A program made the translations under genes and the position numbers. Shown one piece after another: positions 18,532-29,632 of a stretch of 64,000 nucleotides of DNA (its first letter is position 1; every line of letters begins with the position of its first letter). Source of the stretch: Xanthomonas sp. GPE 39 (GTDB lineage: Bacteria; Pseudomonadota; Gammaproteobacteria; Xanthomonadales; Xanthomonadaceae); contig NZ_JZHZ01000007.1 of the NCBI RefSeq assembly GCF_000963005.1, forward strand, positions 910,025-974,024. The letters are read 5' to 3'. Below the pieces are notes generated by a model that did no database searches, was not told the origin of the DNA, and saw only the letters and a list, made by a program, of their open reading frames with translations.

Positions 18532-19896
18532 TTGTCGAGCCCCAGTCACGTTGCCGAGACACCGATCACCGACCGCGCCGAACTGGTTCAGGTGTTGGCC
18601 TCCGGAGAAAAGCACCAGGCGCAGTGGCGCATCGGCACCGAACACGAGAAATTCGGTTTCCGCCTGGACGATCTGCGGCCGCCGACGTTCGACGGCGAGC
18701 GCGGGATCGAAGCCTTGCTGCTCGGTCTCACCCAATTCGGCTGGGAGCCGGTGCGCGAAGCTGGACGTACCATCGCCCTGTTGCGCGATGGAGCTTCGGT
18801 GACGTTGGAGCCGGCCGGGCAGTTGGAACTGTCCGGCGCGCCGCTGCAGACCATCCATGAGACCTGCGTGGAAGTGGGCAGCCACCTCAACGAGGTCAAG
18901 CAGGTGGCCGATCAATTGGGCCTGGGCTTTCTCGGCATGGGTTTCCAGCCGAAATGGCGCCGCGACGACATGCCGTGGATGCCCAAGGGCCGCTACAAGA
19001 TCATGCAGGCGTACATGCCCAAGGTCGGCGGGCTTGGCTTGGACATGATGACCCGCACCTGCACGGTCCAGGTCAACCTGGACTATGCCAGCGAAGCGGA
19101 CATGATCAAGAAATTCCGTGTCTCGCTCGCGCTGCAGCCGATTGCCACCGCGCTGTTCGCCGATTCGCCATTCACCGAAGGCAAGCCCAACGGCTACCTC
19201 AGCTACCGCTCGCACATCTGGACCGATACCGACGCCGGCCGCACCGGCATGCTCGATTTCGTCTTCGAAGATGGCTTCGGTTACGAGCGCTATGTCGATT
19301 ACCTGCTGGACGTGCCGATGTATTTCTCTTATCGCGACGGCACCTATATCGATGCCAGCGGGCAGAGCTTTCGCGATTTCATGCGTGGCGCGTTGCCGGC
19401 GCTGCCCGGTGCGTTGCCGACCCTGCGCGATTGGTCCGATCACATGACCACGGCGTTTCCGGAAGTGCGGTTGAAGAAATATCTGGAAATGCGCGGCGCC
19501 GACGCCGGGCCATGGGGGCGGCTGTGCGCACTGTCGGCGTTCTGGGTCGGCCTGCTGTACGACGACGCGGCGCTGGATGCTGCCTGGGACTTGGTCAAGG
19601 ATTTCAGCCTGAGCGAACGCCACGCCCTGCGCGACGGCGTGCCGCGCCACGCCCTGAAGTTGCCGTTCCGTCATGGCAGCGTGCAGGATCTCGCCACCGA
19701 AGCGGTGAAAATCGCCCTGGCTGGATTGCGTCGCCGTGCATGCTTGAATCGCGATGGCCAGGACGAATCACGCTTCCTCGAACCGCTGGTGGAGATCCTG
19801 CACGATGGCGAGACTGCCGCCGAGCGTAAGCTGGCGCTGTACCACGGTGCCTGGCAGGGCGATATCGATAGGGTATTCGGCGAGTTCGCTTACTGA
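18532..19896 (+). CDS. gshA: Glutamate-cysteine ligase, plant/alphaproteobacterial type
   Basis: First enzyme of glutathione synthesis, joining glutamate to cysteine with ATP. The recognisable protein begins [18 protein letters not shown]; a TTG at 18532 in front of this gives 454 residues, the usual length in this group, though an ATG at 18490 or GTG at 18466 could be used. Landmarks are [62 protein letters not shown] and [14 protein letters not shown]. It is the same family as plant GSH1, common in Xanthomonadaceae and unlike enterobacterial GshA. Glutathione made here supports the FrmA/FrmB formaldehyde route 3-5 kb downstream. gshB is not in the window. Confidence 0.93.
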   Translation: MSSPSHVAETPITDRAELVQVLASGEKHQAQWRIGTEHEKFGFRLDDLRPPTFDGERGIEALLLGLTQFGWEPVREAGRTIALLRDGASVTLEPAGQLELSGAPLQTIHETCVEVGSHLNEVKQVADQLGLGFLGMGFQPKWRRDDMPWMPKGRYKIMQAYMPKVGGLGLDMMTRTCTVQVNLDYASEADMIKKFRVSLALQPIATALFADSPFTEGKPNGYLSYRSHIWTDTDAGRTGMLDFVFEDGFGYERYVDYLLDVPMYFSYRDGTYIDASGQSFRDFMRGALPALPGALPTLRDWSDHMTTAFPEVRLKKYLEMRGADAGPWGRLCALSAFWVGLLYDDAALDAAWDLVKDFSLSERHALRDGVPRHALKLPFRHGSVQDLATEAVKIALAGLRRRACLNRDGQDESRFLEPLVEILHDGETAAERKLALYHGAWQGDIDRVFGEFAY

Positions 19897-20199
19897 GGTG
19901 GACGCGTCGCCGAGCCAGGCCCTAGCCCTTCCATCGACGGCATCGCGCAATGGAATCGCCGCCAGCCCTGCTGCCGATGCACCTGATGTATCGGCGCAGC
20001 GCTGGGCTTTCCTGCACAGCATCGCGACGCCGACGTTCTATCTGCTGCGTGGCAGCACCAGCCTCGAGACGTTCGCTGGTTGGCCCAATCCCGATGGACT
20101 GGCGAGGATGAAGGCGGCATTGCAGCGGGAAAGCGCGGCAGAACACGGCAATCAGCAACGACGTTAGGCGGGTCAGCTGCGTCCGTCTTGTTTGCGGAT
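19897..20199. other. Non-coding gap after gshA
   Basis: About 300 bases between convergent gshA and the sensor kinase gene. The open frames here (for example the + frame ending at 20167 and the - frame from 20233 to 19922) show no motif or plausible start, and I do not accept them as genes. I see no clear terminator hairpin. Confidence 0.4.
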
Positions 20200-21678
20200 T
20201 CATGTGCTCGCTTGGCAAGGCAGTGTCACGCACACCCGCAAGCCGCCTTCGGGACGATTGTTCAGCTCGATTACACCGCCGTGTGCGAGCACCGTGCTGT
20301 GCGCCACTGACAGGCCAAGGCCGATGCCGCCGGTGTCGCGATTGCGCGAGTTTTCGCCGCGGAAGAACGGCAGAAACAATTTCTCGCGTTGCGTTGGATC
20401 AATGCCGGGACCATCGTCGTCGATCCACAGCACGCACTCGTTGGCTTCGCGCCGCAGGTGCACGCGCGCGCGCTTGCCGTACTTCAAGGCGTTTTGCACC
20501 AGGTTCATCACCATGCGCCGCAGTGATAGCGGGTCGCCGTCGAGGGTGATGGCCTGGCCGGCGTGCAGGCTGACGTCGGCGCCGGTGTCGCTGGCATCGT
20601 CCACCACGCTTTCTACGAGAAGGCGAAAATCCAGCGGAGAGCGGGGAGTGCGATGGTTATCGTTGTGGATGAAGTTCAGTGCGGCGGAAATCATTGCTTT
20701 CATCTCGTCGATGTCGGCCATGGTTTTGTCGCGCAACGGTGGCTGCAGGCTCTCCAGACGGAACGCCAAGCGCGCCAGTGGTGTGCGCAGGTCGTGGGCG
20801 ATCGCGGCGACCATGTGCGTGCGTTCGTTGATGAGGCGGTTCAGGCGGGCTTGCATCGCGTTGAACGAGTCGGCGGCTTGCACGATCTCGCTGGGGCCGC
20901 TGCGCTGTAGTGGTTGTGCGTTGGGATTGCGGCCCAGACGGTCGGCGGCTTCGGCAAAGCGCCGGATCGGCGCCGACAGCGCCCGCGAGAACCACCAGGC
21001 CAGCGGTAGCATCGCCAACATGCCGGCCAAGAGCAGCATCGCCACCTTGCTCTTGAATTCGCGGGAAAAGCGTTGCGGCGGTGACATCACGCTGCGCCAA
21101 CTGCCATCGGGTTGGTGTAGCGCGGCGGTGAAGCCATCCAGCAGCGGCACCTCTGGGGCGAAGCCATGTTCGCGCCAGCCCATGGCGCGCATCGTTGCGT
21201 CGAAGGCGTTGCTGCGGGTCGTATCCCTGGGCGCGGTGTGCGGTGGTGTGGCATCGACCACAACGTGCAAGGAGGGCGTGTCTGCGCTTTGGTCCGATGC
21301 TGCAGAGGCGGGTTGCGGTGGTAGCTCCCCCAGCCGGAAGCGCAGGCGGTCGAGGCGACCGTCGCTATTGCGGTAGAAGCGTACTTCTTCCTGCTCCACT
21401 GCCAGCCAATGCGCTATCAGGCGTTCGGCCATGCCATCGCGGACTTGATCCGGGGCCGGCAATGGCGCGCGCGCAGAGTCCTGGACTTTCAGCGTCTGCG
21501 TGCGTGCGGGCATCCGGGTACTGAGCAGCGCGATCACTTCCGGTGGATGCACCGGCATCTCGTAGACCGGTGTGCGCAAAACCAGGGCGATGCCGATCAG
21601 TTGTGCCGCCAGCAACGCCACGATGAGCAACAGGAAGGTGCGTGCGAAAATCGGCAAGCCGCGCTTGGACGCGCTCAC
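20200..21678 (-). CDS. EnvZ-type sensor histidine kinase
   Basis: 492-residue inner membrane kinase. One helix near the N-terminus (FLLLIVALLAAQLIGIALVL), a periplasmic sensor region of roughly 190 residues rich in Pro and charged residues, and a second helix (VAMLLLAGMLAMLPLAWWF). HAMP follows (RALSAPIRRFAEAADRLG), then the phosphoacceptor box MVAAIAHDLRTPLARL, N box MNLVQNALKYG, G1 DDDGPGID and G2 TGGIGLGLSVAHSTV. It starts with GTG whose bases overlap the TGA of the response regulator (GTGA), so the two are co-translated. No signal is evident from sequence; the closest architecture is EnvZ/CpxA-like. Confidence 0.9.
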   Translation of the reverse strand: MSASKRGLPIFARTFLLLIVALLAAQLIGIALVLRTPVYEMPVHPPEVIALLSTRMPARTQTLKVQDSARAPLPAPDQVRDGMAERLIAHWLAVEQEEVRFYRNSDGRLDRLRFRLGELPPQPASAASDQSADTPSLHVVVDATPPHTAPRDTTRSNAFDATMRAMGWREHGFAPEVPLLDGFTAALHQPDGSWRSVMSPPQRFSREFKSKVAMLLLAGMLAMLPLAWWFSRALSAPIRRFAEAADRLGRNPNAQPLQRSGPSEIVQAADSFNAMQARLNRLINERTHMVAAIAHDLRTPLARLAFRLESLQPPLRDKTMADIDEMKAMISAALNFIHNDNHRTPRSPLDFRLLVESVVDDASDTGADVSLHAGQAITLDGDPLSLRRMVMNLVQNALKYGKRARVHLRREANECVLWIDDDGPGIDPTQREKLFLPFFRGENSRNRDTGGIGLGLSVAHSTVLAHGGVIELNNRPEGGLRVCVTLPCQAST

Positions 21679-22385
21679 AGGCGGGCGACGCTCGGCAACA
21701 GCATGTAGCCTTCGTTGCGCACGGTGCGGATCAATTCGGTCTGCACGCGCTCGTTGATCTTGCGGCGTAGACGGCTGATCTGGCTGTCAATGGCGCGATC
21801 GTAGACCTCGGTGTCGCGCCCGCGCGCGTAGTCGAGCAATTGATCGCGGCTGAGGACACGTTGCGGGTGTTCGACGAAGGTGCGCAGCAGGGCGAACTCG
21901 CCGTCGGAGAGATTGATGAAGATGCCAGTGGGGTCACGCAGATCGCGACGGATCACGTCCAGCCGCCAGCCAGCGAATTCGTAGACGTTGCCGCGCGCTT
22001 CCGGCGGCAGCATCGTGGCTTGACTGCGGCGTAGTAGGGCGCGCACGCGTGCCAGCAGTTCGCGTGGATTGCAGGGTTTGGCCAGGTAATCGTCGGCACC
22101 CACTTCCAGGCCGATGATGCGGTCGGTGTCGCTACCCAGTGCGCTGAGCATGATGACGGCGGGTGCGCCGCGCTCGCTGGCGAGTTGGCGCGCTGCGCTG
22201 AGCCCGTCTTCGCCGGGCATCATCACGTCCAGAACGATTAGGTCCGGTTGCCGTTCGGCCATCAATTGGCGCATTTGCGCCACTGTCTCGGCGGACTCTA
22301 CTTGATAGCCGTGTTCGCTCAGGAACTCGCTGATGAGTCGGCGCAGGTCCGGGTCGTCGTCAACGACCAGGATGAAGGATTTCAT
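21675..22385 (-). CDS. OmpR-family response regulator
   Basis: 236 residues. The receiver domain has acidic pocket VVDDDPDLR, phosphoacceptor Asp53 in LIVLDVMMPGEDGL, Ser in IMLSALG and Lys in YLAKPCNPRELLARV. A winged-helix DNA-binding domain follows, with LSDGEFALLRTFVEHPQRVLSRDQLLD and the recognition region YDRAIDSQISRLRRKI, ending RNEGYMLLP. It is transcribed before, and overlaps by 4 bases, its partner sensor kinase. A GTG six bases upstream (22391) is an alternative start. Regulated genes are unknown; the start region faces the decayed frmR and frmA genes across about 260 bases. Confidence 0.92.
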   Translation of the reverse strand: MKSFILVVDDDPDLRRLISEFLSEHGYQVESAETVAQMRQLMAERQPDLIVLDVMMPGEDGLSAARQLASERGAPAVIMLSALGSDTDRIIGLEVGADDYLAKPCNPRELLARVRALLRRSQATMLPPEARGNVYEFAGWRLDVIRRDLRDPTGIFINLSDGEFALLRTFVEHPQRVLSRDQLLDYARGRDTEVYDRAIDSQISRLRRKINERVQTELIRTVRNEGYMLLPSVARL

Positions 22386-22654
22386 GTCCACGATCTTGAG
22401 GGAGGGTCATAAGGTATTCGGTCAGTCTAGACGTGGTGACGGCTGTCTGGAACTGGTGCGGCCAGCGTCTGTTCACCGATCTCCGGCCAGGGTATGGTCG
22501 TCGGATCATCATAGGCTGCGGTTTCATGGCGGTTTTTGTCTGCTGCACGCGCGATGCAGGGCAGGCCGGTCGGCACGGTGTGGACACGGTTCGCCGTTCC
22601 TTTTTGCCGGTCGTGCAGATATTATCTTTAACATATGTTTCAACCTCCAATCGC

Positions 22655-24065
<1,411 letters not shown>

Positions 24066-24143
24066 TCGACGGTTCGTTGCGTTGCGGTGTCGTGCATGCG
24101 CTACGTCGCACGCAGGTAGTTTCCAAACACAGGAGTCACTTTG

Positions 24144-24974
24144 ATGGAGCGTATCGAACACCATGCCTGTCACGGTGGTTGGCAGGACGTCTATCGTCAC
24201 CATTCCACGGCCCTCGGCTGCACCATGCACATCGCGGTGTATCTGCCGCCGCAGGCAGAGCACGCAGCGTTGCCGGTGTTGTACTGGCTCAGTGGATTGA
24301 CCTGCACCGAGCAGAATTTCATCATCAAGTGCGGTGCGCAGCGTTATGCCGCCGAGCATGGGGTGATCCTGGTCGCACCCGATACCAGTCCGCGCGGCGA
24401 TGACGTCGCCGATGCCGATGGCTATGACTTGGGCATCGGTGCAGGTTTCTATGTCAACGCCACGCGCGCGCCGTGGGCCACGCATTACCGCATGTACGAC
24501 TACGTGGTGGAGGAATTGCCGGCGTTGGTCGAAGCGCAGTTTCCGCACAATGGTCGCCGTGCGATCAGCGGCCATTCGATGGGAGGGCATGGCGCACTGG
24601 TGGTCGCGCTGAAGAATCCAGGTCGCTTCCGCAGCGTGTCGGCGTTCGCGCCGATCGTTGCGCCGACGCAAGTGCCTTGGGGTGAGAAAGCCTTTACCGC
24701 GTATTTGGGCGAGGATCGCACGCAGTGGTCGGCGTATGACGCCAGCGCACTGATCCGCACGGCTCGGGAGCATCTGCCGATGCTGATCGACCAGGGCGGT
24801 GACGATGCGTTCCTGGAGGCGCAACTGCGGCCGCAGTTACTGCAGGATGCGGCCGATGCCGCTGGTTATCCGCTGACCTTGCGCCTGCAGCCCGGTTACG
24901 ACCACAGTTACTACTTCGTCGGCAGCTTCATCGGCGAGCACATCGCCTTCCACGCGCGCGCGCTGCGCGACTGA
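24144..24974 (+). CDS. frmB: S-formylglutathione hydrolase
   Basis: 276-residue alpha/beta hydrolase completing formaldehyde detoxification by hydrolysing S-formylglutathione to formate and glutathione. It begins at ATG 24144 after AGGAGTCAC. Nucleophile Ser145 is in [13 protein letters not shown]; the acid is in [12 protein letters not shown] and the catalytic His in [28 protein letters not shown] and [13 protein letters not shown] are conserved in the esterase D family. Downstream of frmA on the same strand with a 78-base spacer, it forms the conserved frmAB pair. Confidence 0.95.
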   Translation: MERIEHHACHGGWQDVYRHHSTALGCTMHIAVYLPPQAEHAALPVLYWLSGLTCTEQNFIIKCGAQRYAAEHGVILVAPDTSPRGDDVADADGYDLGIGAGFYVNATRAPWATHYRMYDYVVEELPALVEAQFPHNGRRAISGHSMGGHGALVVALKNPGRFRSVSAFAPIVAPTQVPWGEKAFTAYLGEDRTQWSAYDASALIRTAREHLPMLIDQGGDDAFLEAQLRPQLLQDAADAAGYPLTLRLQPGYDHSYYFVGSFIGEHIAFHARALRD

Positions 24975-25107
24975 GCGCAGCGAGAGGGGGCGTCGGGGCT
25001 GGTTGGTGGTGTGCGGTCAGCCTTGGGTGGGCGCAGGCAAATCCCATGCTCGGGCATCGACTGTGCGGCTGCCTCACGCGCGTTGTGCGTGAGAGTGTTG
25101 TGCTCTC

Positions 25108-25446
25108 TCAGCGCACGTCGTGCAGTTCCCAGAAGCTGCCGGCAAGCAAGCGCATGCGCTGCCTCAGGATGTCGCCGGGGATGCTGGTCGTGACGGACAG
25201 GTCAATGCGCAGGTCGTTCTGCCTGCCGGTGACGCGTGCATTGGGATCGGTGATGGCCTGGGCTGGATCCACCTCGTCCGGATCTGGCTGCAACGCGTGC
25301 CAGCGCTCACACCAGCCTGGGTCGCGCAGGGCGGTTTGCAATTGTTCGGCGAAGGCGTCGGCGCCATGTGCGGTGAAACTCAGCGACGGTTGGCTGCCGC
25401 GCGCACGGGAGGGATCGGGCAGGCTGATCGAATAGGTGACGGTCAT
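25108..25446 (-). CDS. Conserved hypothetical protein, Xanthomonad type
   Basis: A 112-residue, soluble, acidic-basic mixed protein starting at ATG 25446 (MTVTYSISLPDPSRARG). It contains FTAHGADAFAEQLQTALRD, PDPDEVDPAQAI and ends with GSFWELHDVR. No domain is recognised, no signal peptide or membrane helix is present. The third-position GC bias matches neighbours, and the frame on the opposite strand has less natural composition, so I accept it as a gene. It is convergent with frmB. Function unknown. Confidence 0.6.
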   Translation of the reverse strand: MTVTYSISLPDPSRARGSQPSLSFTAHGADAFAEQLQTALRDPGWCERWHALQPDPDEVDPAQAITDPNARVTGRQNDLRIDLSVTTSIPGDILRQRMRLLAGSFWELHDVR

Positions 25447-25783
25447 AGATGTTTTTCCGTGATGCAAGGCCAAGCAGCCTAGCAGAGCGAGACTACCATC
25501 CGGTGTGCAGTGAGGCCGCCTCGTCACTAGCGCAACCAGCCCATCGACGATCTTATATCGATGCTGGATGGGCACATGGCAGTGGTCCGCTCGGTAGACA
25601 ATACACGTTGTCGGAGGTTGCTAATGGCCTGGAAGTGAGTGTTCGCGCACGCTTGATACTGTGCCGAGCTAGCACTATTGCCGTTCGTGCATTACTCAGA
25701 TGTTCTTTTCATAGCTCAATCTGCGGACATCTTGTTAGCGTCGGTTAAGACAGCGAATGGCTGTTTCCCTAAGGAAAATTCCG
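25447..25783. other. Upstream region of the GH12 glucanase gene
   Basis: About 340 bases with no convincing gene between divergent genes. It is somewhat richer in A+T toward 25640-25740. AAGGAAA at 25771-25777 is the probable ribosome binding site of the glucanase gene. I looked for a TTCG-type PIP box and a TGTGA-N6-TCACA Clp site and found no good match. Confidence 0.4.
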
Positions 25784-27052
25784 ATGCACAACATCAAGAT
25801 GGTCGCGGGTGTCCCGCGTAAGACGCGCCGTCCCTTGCAGACACTGCTCGCGCTGGCGTGTATGGCCGCCGCGCCCCTGGTTATGGCTGGGCCGAATAAG
25901 GTCTATGGAAGCCATTACGCATGGGTCAACGATTTCGGCGATCCGAACCACGGCATGCAAGGCACGTTTGGTACCGGCACCACGCCGGAATTGAATGTGT
26001 CTTTCAACTATCCCAGCAACGACCTGCATGGTTATCCAGCCATTCTGCGCGGCTACCACTACGGTTGGAATCCGGCCAACGATAATCTGTTTCCCGCCCA
26101 GGTGTCCTCGCTGACATCGATCCCGGTCCAGTTCTCCTACAGTGCTGGCGGCACTGACATGCACGGCGACTTTGCCTACGACATATTCTTCCGCCGCGAC
26201 GCGAACAAGGACGTGCCACAACTGGAATTGATGATCTGGGGCGGAAATAACTCCTATCCGGTGGGTCAGCCCACCGCCACCAACGTAATCACCGCTGGCG
26301 GCTATACCTTCGATTTGTGGGAGGGTGATAACGCCGGTGCCGGCTATTACGTTTATACCTTTATCCCGCACGGCACTGCTGGCCAGGCCAATCTGCCGAC
26401 CAGCGGTAGCCTCAATGTTGACGTGAAGCAATTCCTCAATTGGTTGCAGGCTAATCGTAGTCAGGATGGTCGCTACAGCGATTCGCTGTACCTGCATGTG
26501 GTTGAAACTGGCTTCGAAGTAGTGCGCGGCAAAGGTTGGATCGATATCACGGCGAACATCGACGCGAAGACTGGCGGTACCAGTGGCGGCGGCGCCAGCG
26601 GTGGCGGCACCAGCGGCGGTGGCACCAGCGGTGGTGGCACCAGTGGCGGCGGCACCAGCGGCGGTGGCACCAGCGGCGGTGGCACCAGCGGCGGTGGCAC
26701 CAGCGGCGGTGGCACCAGCGGCGGTGGCACCAGCGGTGGTGGCACCAGTGGTGGCGGCACCAGCGGTGGCGGCACCAGCGGTGGTGGCTCCACGAGCAGC
26801 CCGAGCTTCAGCACACGTACCATTGTCGACAGCGACTGGCATGCCGGCTATTGCGAGCACGTGCAGGTGACCAATACCGGTACCAGCGCAGGCAACTGGT
26901 CAATCAGCCAGCCGATCAGCGGCACGATCAACAGCCTGTGGAATGCGATTTGGACGCAGTCCGGCAGCACGCTCAGCGCTGCGGGTATGGATTGGAACAA
27001 GACTCTCGCGCCTGGTGCCATGGCCGAGTTCGGCTTCTGCGCCAGCCGTTGA
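25784..27052 (+). CDS. Secreted GH12 endoglucanase/xyloglucanase with Gly-rich linker and CBM2
   Basis: 422 residues. A twin-basic N-terminus and hydrophobic stretch (LLALACMAAAPLVMA) form the signal peptide. Residues about 37-262 resemble glycoside hydrolase family 12: SHYAWVNDFG near the start, nucleophile candidate Glu148 in QLELMIWGG and acid/base candidate Glu245 in ETGFEVVRG, matching the family G-[TF]-E motif. Residues 266-335 are fourteen five-residue units (T/A)SGGG. Residues 339-422 are a family 2 carbohydrate-binding module with Cys19 and Cys81 of the module positioned to pair and exposed Trp residues. It should cleave beta-1,4-glucan or xyloglucan in plant walls outside the cell. 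ATG 25784 is preferred to 25757 because of AAGGA eight bases before it. The CBM2 is 66/84 identical to that of the beta-helix protein at 36195-38261. Confidence 0.85.
   Translation: MHNIKMVAGVPRKTRRPLQTLLALACMAAAPLVMAGPNKVYGSHYAWVNDFGDPNHGMQGTFGTGTTPELNVSFNYPSNDLHGYPAILRGYHYGWNPANDNLFPAQVSSLTSIPVQFSYSAGGTDMHGDFAYDIFFRRDANKDVPQLELMIWGGNNSYPVGQPTATNVITAGGYTFDLWEGDNAGAGYYVYTFIPHGTAGQANLPTSGSLNVDVKQFLNWLQANRSQDGRYSDSLYLHVVETGFEVVRGKGWIDITANIDAKTGGTSGGGASGGGTSGGGTSGGGTSGGGTSGGGTSGGGTSGGGTSGGGTSGGGTSGGGTSGGGTSGGGTSGGGSTSSPSFSTRTIVDSDWHAGYCEHVQVTNTGTSAGNWSISQPISGTINSLWNAIWTQSGSTLSAAGMDWNKTLAPGAMAEFGFCASR
26579..26788 (+). repeat. In-frame 15-bp minisatellite, 14 units, encoding (T/A)SGGG linker
   Basis: Fourteen consecutive 15-base units of the form ACC-AGY-GGY-GGY-GGC, the second starting GCC. 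Units differ only at silent third positions apart from that Thr to Ala change. Because 15 is a multiple of three, gain or loss of units changes linker length without frameshift. Confidence 0.95.
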
Positions 27053-27114
27053 GATCACGAGGTCTGAATAACCCAGCAAATCACTATTGGGCTGGGTTGT
27101 TCAAACGATGAGGG

Positions 27115-27157
27115 TATGCCTGGATGAGCGTTCTCGGTCGTCCAGGCATATTTCTTT
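27115..27157 (+). terminator. Rho-independent terminator after the GH12 gene
   Basis: Perfect inverted repeat TATGCCTGGA at 27115-27124 and TCCAGGCATA at 27141-27150, followed by TTTCTTT. A second, smaller hairpin, AACCCAGC at 27070-27077 with GCTGGGTT at 27091-27098, precedes it. Both lie between the convergent GH12 and PL4 genes. Confidence 0.75.
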
Positions 27158-27226
27158 GCAATGCACTGCATCACCCAGGTTGCAAGGACGTTCCCGCATC
27201 CGTGCAACCTTCAAGGCACGATCAGC

Positions 27227-28846
27227 TTATGGCGCGATCAGTTGCACGCTGTCGAAGACGACAGCCGGACCGAGAAAGCCATTGTCCGGCGAGCCGGAGA
27301 TGGTATCGATGTCCAGCCAATTGAGGCCGGCCTGCAAGGCCGTGGCCGGGATGTCGACAAGGTACAGGGTATTGTTCCCGCGATAGGTGCCGCGGGTAAT
27401 GCCGCGGCTGTCCGGTTGATTGGGTCGCGCTGGTGCCGGGCCAATCCATTGGCTGTTCACGCTCACTTGCGGGCGCGCACCGGCTTGTGTCAGTGGGACG
27501 AACATCCGCAAGCGATAGTCGCTGACTTGGTCGGCGCCGAGGACGAACTCAATGCGCGTGGGCGTGTTGACGCCGTGCCATTGCACCGCAGGAAAATCCT
27601 CAAGCGCGCTGGTTCCCACACGGTAGGTCAGCGGCCCCCAAGGTGCCATGGCCTGGTCGGAGGGATGCATCGTGGGCAACAGGCTTGCGTTGAGAAAACC
27701 GCTGGGAGTGCCGTCGGGCACGCCGATCTGCCACTGTACCTGGCCCTGCAGCGGCACCGCTTGCAATGCGGTCTGCGTGGTGGTGCCGGCATCGACTTCG
27801 AGTGTGTCCTGCGCAACTTCGAGTTCGTTTTGGTAGAGCGTGATGCGATAGTGTCCAGGAAGCACGCTGGCGATCTGGAATTGTCCTGTCGAGTCCGCGC
27901 TTGCCCAGTACTGCGCCTGGTCGTTGCTCAGGCCGACGACGGCCGGTTGCCCGTTTGCTACGCCCGAGACCTGACCGGATACCGCGCCGCGGCCGGTGTT
28001 GTCCACGAAGCCTTTTAGTTTCAGCGTCGCATCGACGAAGCTGAGATCGGTCGCCGCGTCTGGCGCTGGGCCACCGTCGGTGAACAGCAGGGCATACACG
28101 CCATGCAGACCGCCGCGATAGGACTCGGTCTGGGTGTGGTTGGAAAACATGTAGTTGTACAACTCGTGGGTGACCACAGTCTTTTGCGTGGCGATGTCTT
28201 TGAAGAATGGGCCACCGGAGCTGTATTCGCGGTTCCCCATCCACATGCGAACGGCCACGTTCGTGCCGCTCACGCCATGGATGCTGTCGTCGATTGCACG
28301 CCGCGCAGAATAGAACTTGGAACTGGTGCGGCCGTTGGGAAGCAAAAACACGTCCTTGGCTTCAATCGCAGTGCCGACGTTGGAGTCCGGTTCGCGGTCG
28401 GCGTTCGGCAGCAGGTTGACATTGAGCCGTGTGACGAAGCGCAATTCGCCGATTGGCAGCAAGGTGGGCGCATAGGTGGCCATGTAAATCGCATTGCGGC
28501 CTTTGTGCGCCATGTAGTAATGGGTCAGATCGCCGGCTTGAGCCGAGATGACGATGGTGTCGCCCACGGTGCGCGCCACCACGGTCGCTGTGCCGAGTCC
28601 CGAGGCAATCTGCGAACCCTTGGGCTCGGTACTCTGCAACTCGGTGCCGCGATAGCGCATCGACACCAGGTCGCCATTGCTGTCATCCACGCTGAACACC
28701 AGATTGGCGCCGCTATCGACGGTGAAGCGCCCGCCGCTGTGGCTGAGGCCGAAGGTTCCATTCTGTGCCACAGCAGGCAGTGCGCTGCCCACTGCGAGAC
28801 AAAACAAGATCATGGAAAAAAAGGTGCGCACGCAGGCATTTCTCAT
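27227..28846 (-). CDS. Secreted rhamnogalacturonan lyase, polysaccharide lyase family 4
   Basis: 539 residues with a Sec signal (MILFCLAVGSALPAVAQ). The N-terminal beta-sandwich catalytic domain (about 30-270) includes GRFTVDSGANLVFSVDDSNG, THYYMAHKGRNAIYMATY, WMGNREYSSGGPFF and HELYNYMFSNHTQTE, all typical of PL4 RG lyases. A fibronectin III-like domain follows (RGAVSGQVSGV, then GQFQIASVLPGHYRITLYQ), and a C-terminal jelly-roll carbohydrate-binding domain ends in VVFDSVQLIAP. It cleaves the rhamnose-galacturonic acid backbone of pectin RG-I by beta-elimination. It is convergent with the GH12 glucanase, so both are likely secreted plant wall enzymes. The 200 bases upstream contain AGGTG at 28879-28883 and CACCT at 28891-28895, a possible small operator. 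Confidence 0.88.
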   Translation of the reverse strand: MRNACVRTFFSMILFCLAVGSALPAVAQNGTFGLSHSGGRFTVDSGANLVFSVDDSNGDLVSMRYRGTELQSTEPKGSQIASGLGTATVVARTVGDTIVISAQAGDLTHYYMAHKGRNAIYMATYAPTLLPIGELRFVTRLNVNLLPNADREPDSNVGTAIEAKDVFLLPNGRTSSKFYSARRAIDDSIHGVSGTNVAVRMWMGNREYSSGGPFFKDIATQKTVVTHELYNYMFSNHTQTESYRGGLHGVYALLFTDGGPAPDAATDLSFVDATLKLKGFVDNTGRGAVSGQVSGVANGQPAVVGLSNDQAQYWASADSTGQFQIASVLPGHYRITLYQNELEVAQDTLEVDAGTTTQTALQAVPLQGQVQWQIGVPDGTPSGFLNASLLPTMHPSDQAMAPWGPLTYRVGTSALEDFPAVQWHGVNTPTRIEFVLGADQVSDYRLRMFVPLTQAGARPQVSVNSQWIGPAPARPNQPDSRGITRGTYRGNNTLYLVDIPATALQAGLNWLDIDTISGSPDNGFLGPAVVFDSVQLIAP

Positions 28847-29044
28847 GGGATGTGGGTCTTTAATTAATTTACAAAATCAGGTGTGGATATCACCTTGACA
28901 TCGACATGTTCCGCTTCAGTTACAAGTCGCCACGCGGTCCATGCTCTGTTTCCTACCGTGTCGACGTTGACGCTGGCCGGCTCTGCACTGCATCGCGACG
29001 TGGGATCTGCTATGCAACTGTATTGAAGCCAGAGAGACGCCGCG

Positions 29045-29590
29045 ATGAGCGAAATCACCCCGCAGGCTGTCGTGGATTTCTGGCGTAGTGCTGGCCGTGA
29101 GCGCTGGTTCGCCGTCAACGAATCCTTCGACGCCAATGTCCGCCAACACTTGCTGGACACCCACCATGCCGCTGCGCGCGGCGAATATGCGGGGTGGATG
29201 GGCGATGCCGAAGGTGCACTGGCGCTGTTGCTGTTGCTCGATCAAGTGCCGCGCAACGTGTTCCGTGGCAGTGCGCATGCTTACGCCACCGACGGGCTGG
29301 CCTGCTATTACGCGCATCAGGCGTTGGTGGACGGGTTCGATCGGCAGACGGATACGACGTTGCGGATGTTTTTTTATCTGCCTTACACGCATACCGAGGA
29401 TGTCGCGTTGCAACGCCAGGCGGTGGAATTGTTCAGCGCGCTTGCCGATGCCCAGGCGCTGCAATGGGCGGTGATGCACGAGGACGTGATCCAGCGTTTC
29501 GGTCGTTTTCCGCATCGCAATGCGGCGTTGGGACGGCAAACCACGCAGGAGGAGAACGATTTTCTGCAGGTCGACGCGGGCATCGGCTGA
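29045..29590 (+). CDS. DUF924 family protein
   Basis: 181 residues with the DUF924/YmdB-unrelated helical-repeat pattern: AVVDFWRSAGRERWFAVNESFD at the start (split as AVVDFWRSAGRERW and FAVNESFD), LLLLDQVPRNVFRG, AYATDGLA, FFYLPYTHTED and FGRFPHRNAALGR. These motifs are conserved through the family, which has a TPR-like fold and no established biochemical function. No signal peptide. The ATG at 29045 is preceded by AGAGACGCCGCG, a moderate ribosome binding site. It stands alone between PL4 and a convergent glutaredoxin fusion. Confidence 0.88.
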   Translation: MSEITPQAVVDFWRSAGRERWFAVNESFDANVRQHLLDTHHAAARGEYAGWMGDAEGALALLLLLDQVPRNVFRGSAHAYATDGLACYYAHQALVDGFDRQTDTTLRMFFYLPYTHTEDVALQRQAVELFSALADAQALQWAVMHEDVIQRFGRFPHRNAALGRQTTQEENDFLQVDAGIG

Positions 29591-29632
29591 CTGGCCAAAC
29601 GCGTCTGCGCACCGAAGGCAATCAGCGTGCGT

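Noticed and set aside
19754-20167. 137-codon frame overlapping the gshA end
   Set aside because: First half is a gshA shadow and the remainder lacks a start and any known motif.
25620-25740. Possible PIP box or Clp site before the GH12 gene
   Set aside because: TTCGC and TTCGT occur, but no second TTCG half-site at 15 bases; no TGTGA-N6-TCACA match.
26473-26870. Long open frames with Pro/Leu or Ala/Val repeats on both strands over the GH12 linker
   Set aside because: They are products of the 15-bp repeat read in other frames and have no start context or domain.
28879-28895. AGGTG-N7-CACCT as the operator of the PL4 gene
   Set aside because: Five-base arms are common by chance; kept only as a remark in the gene entry.
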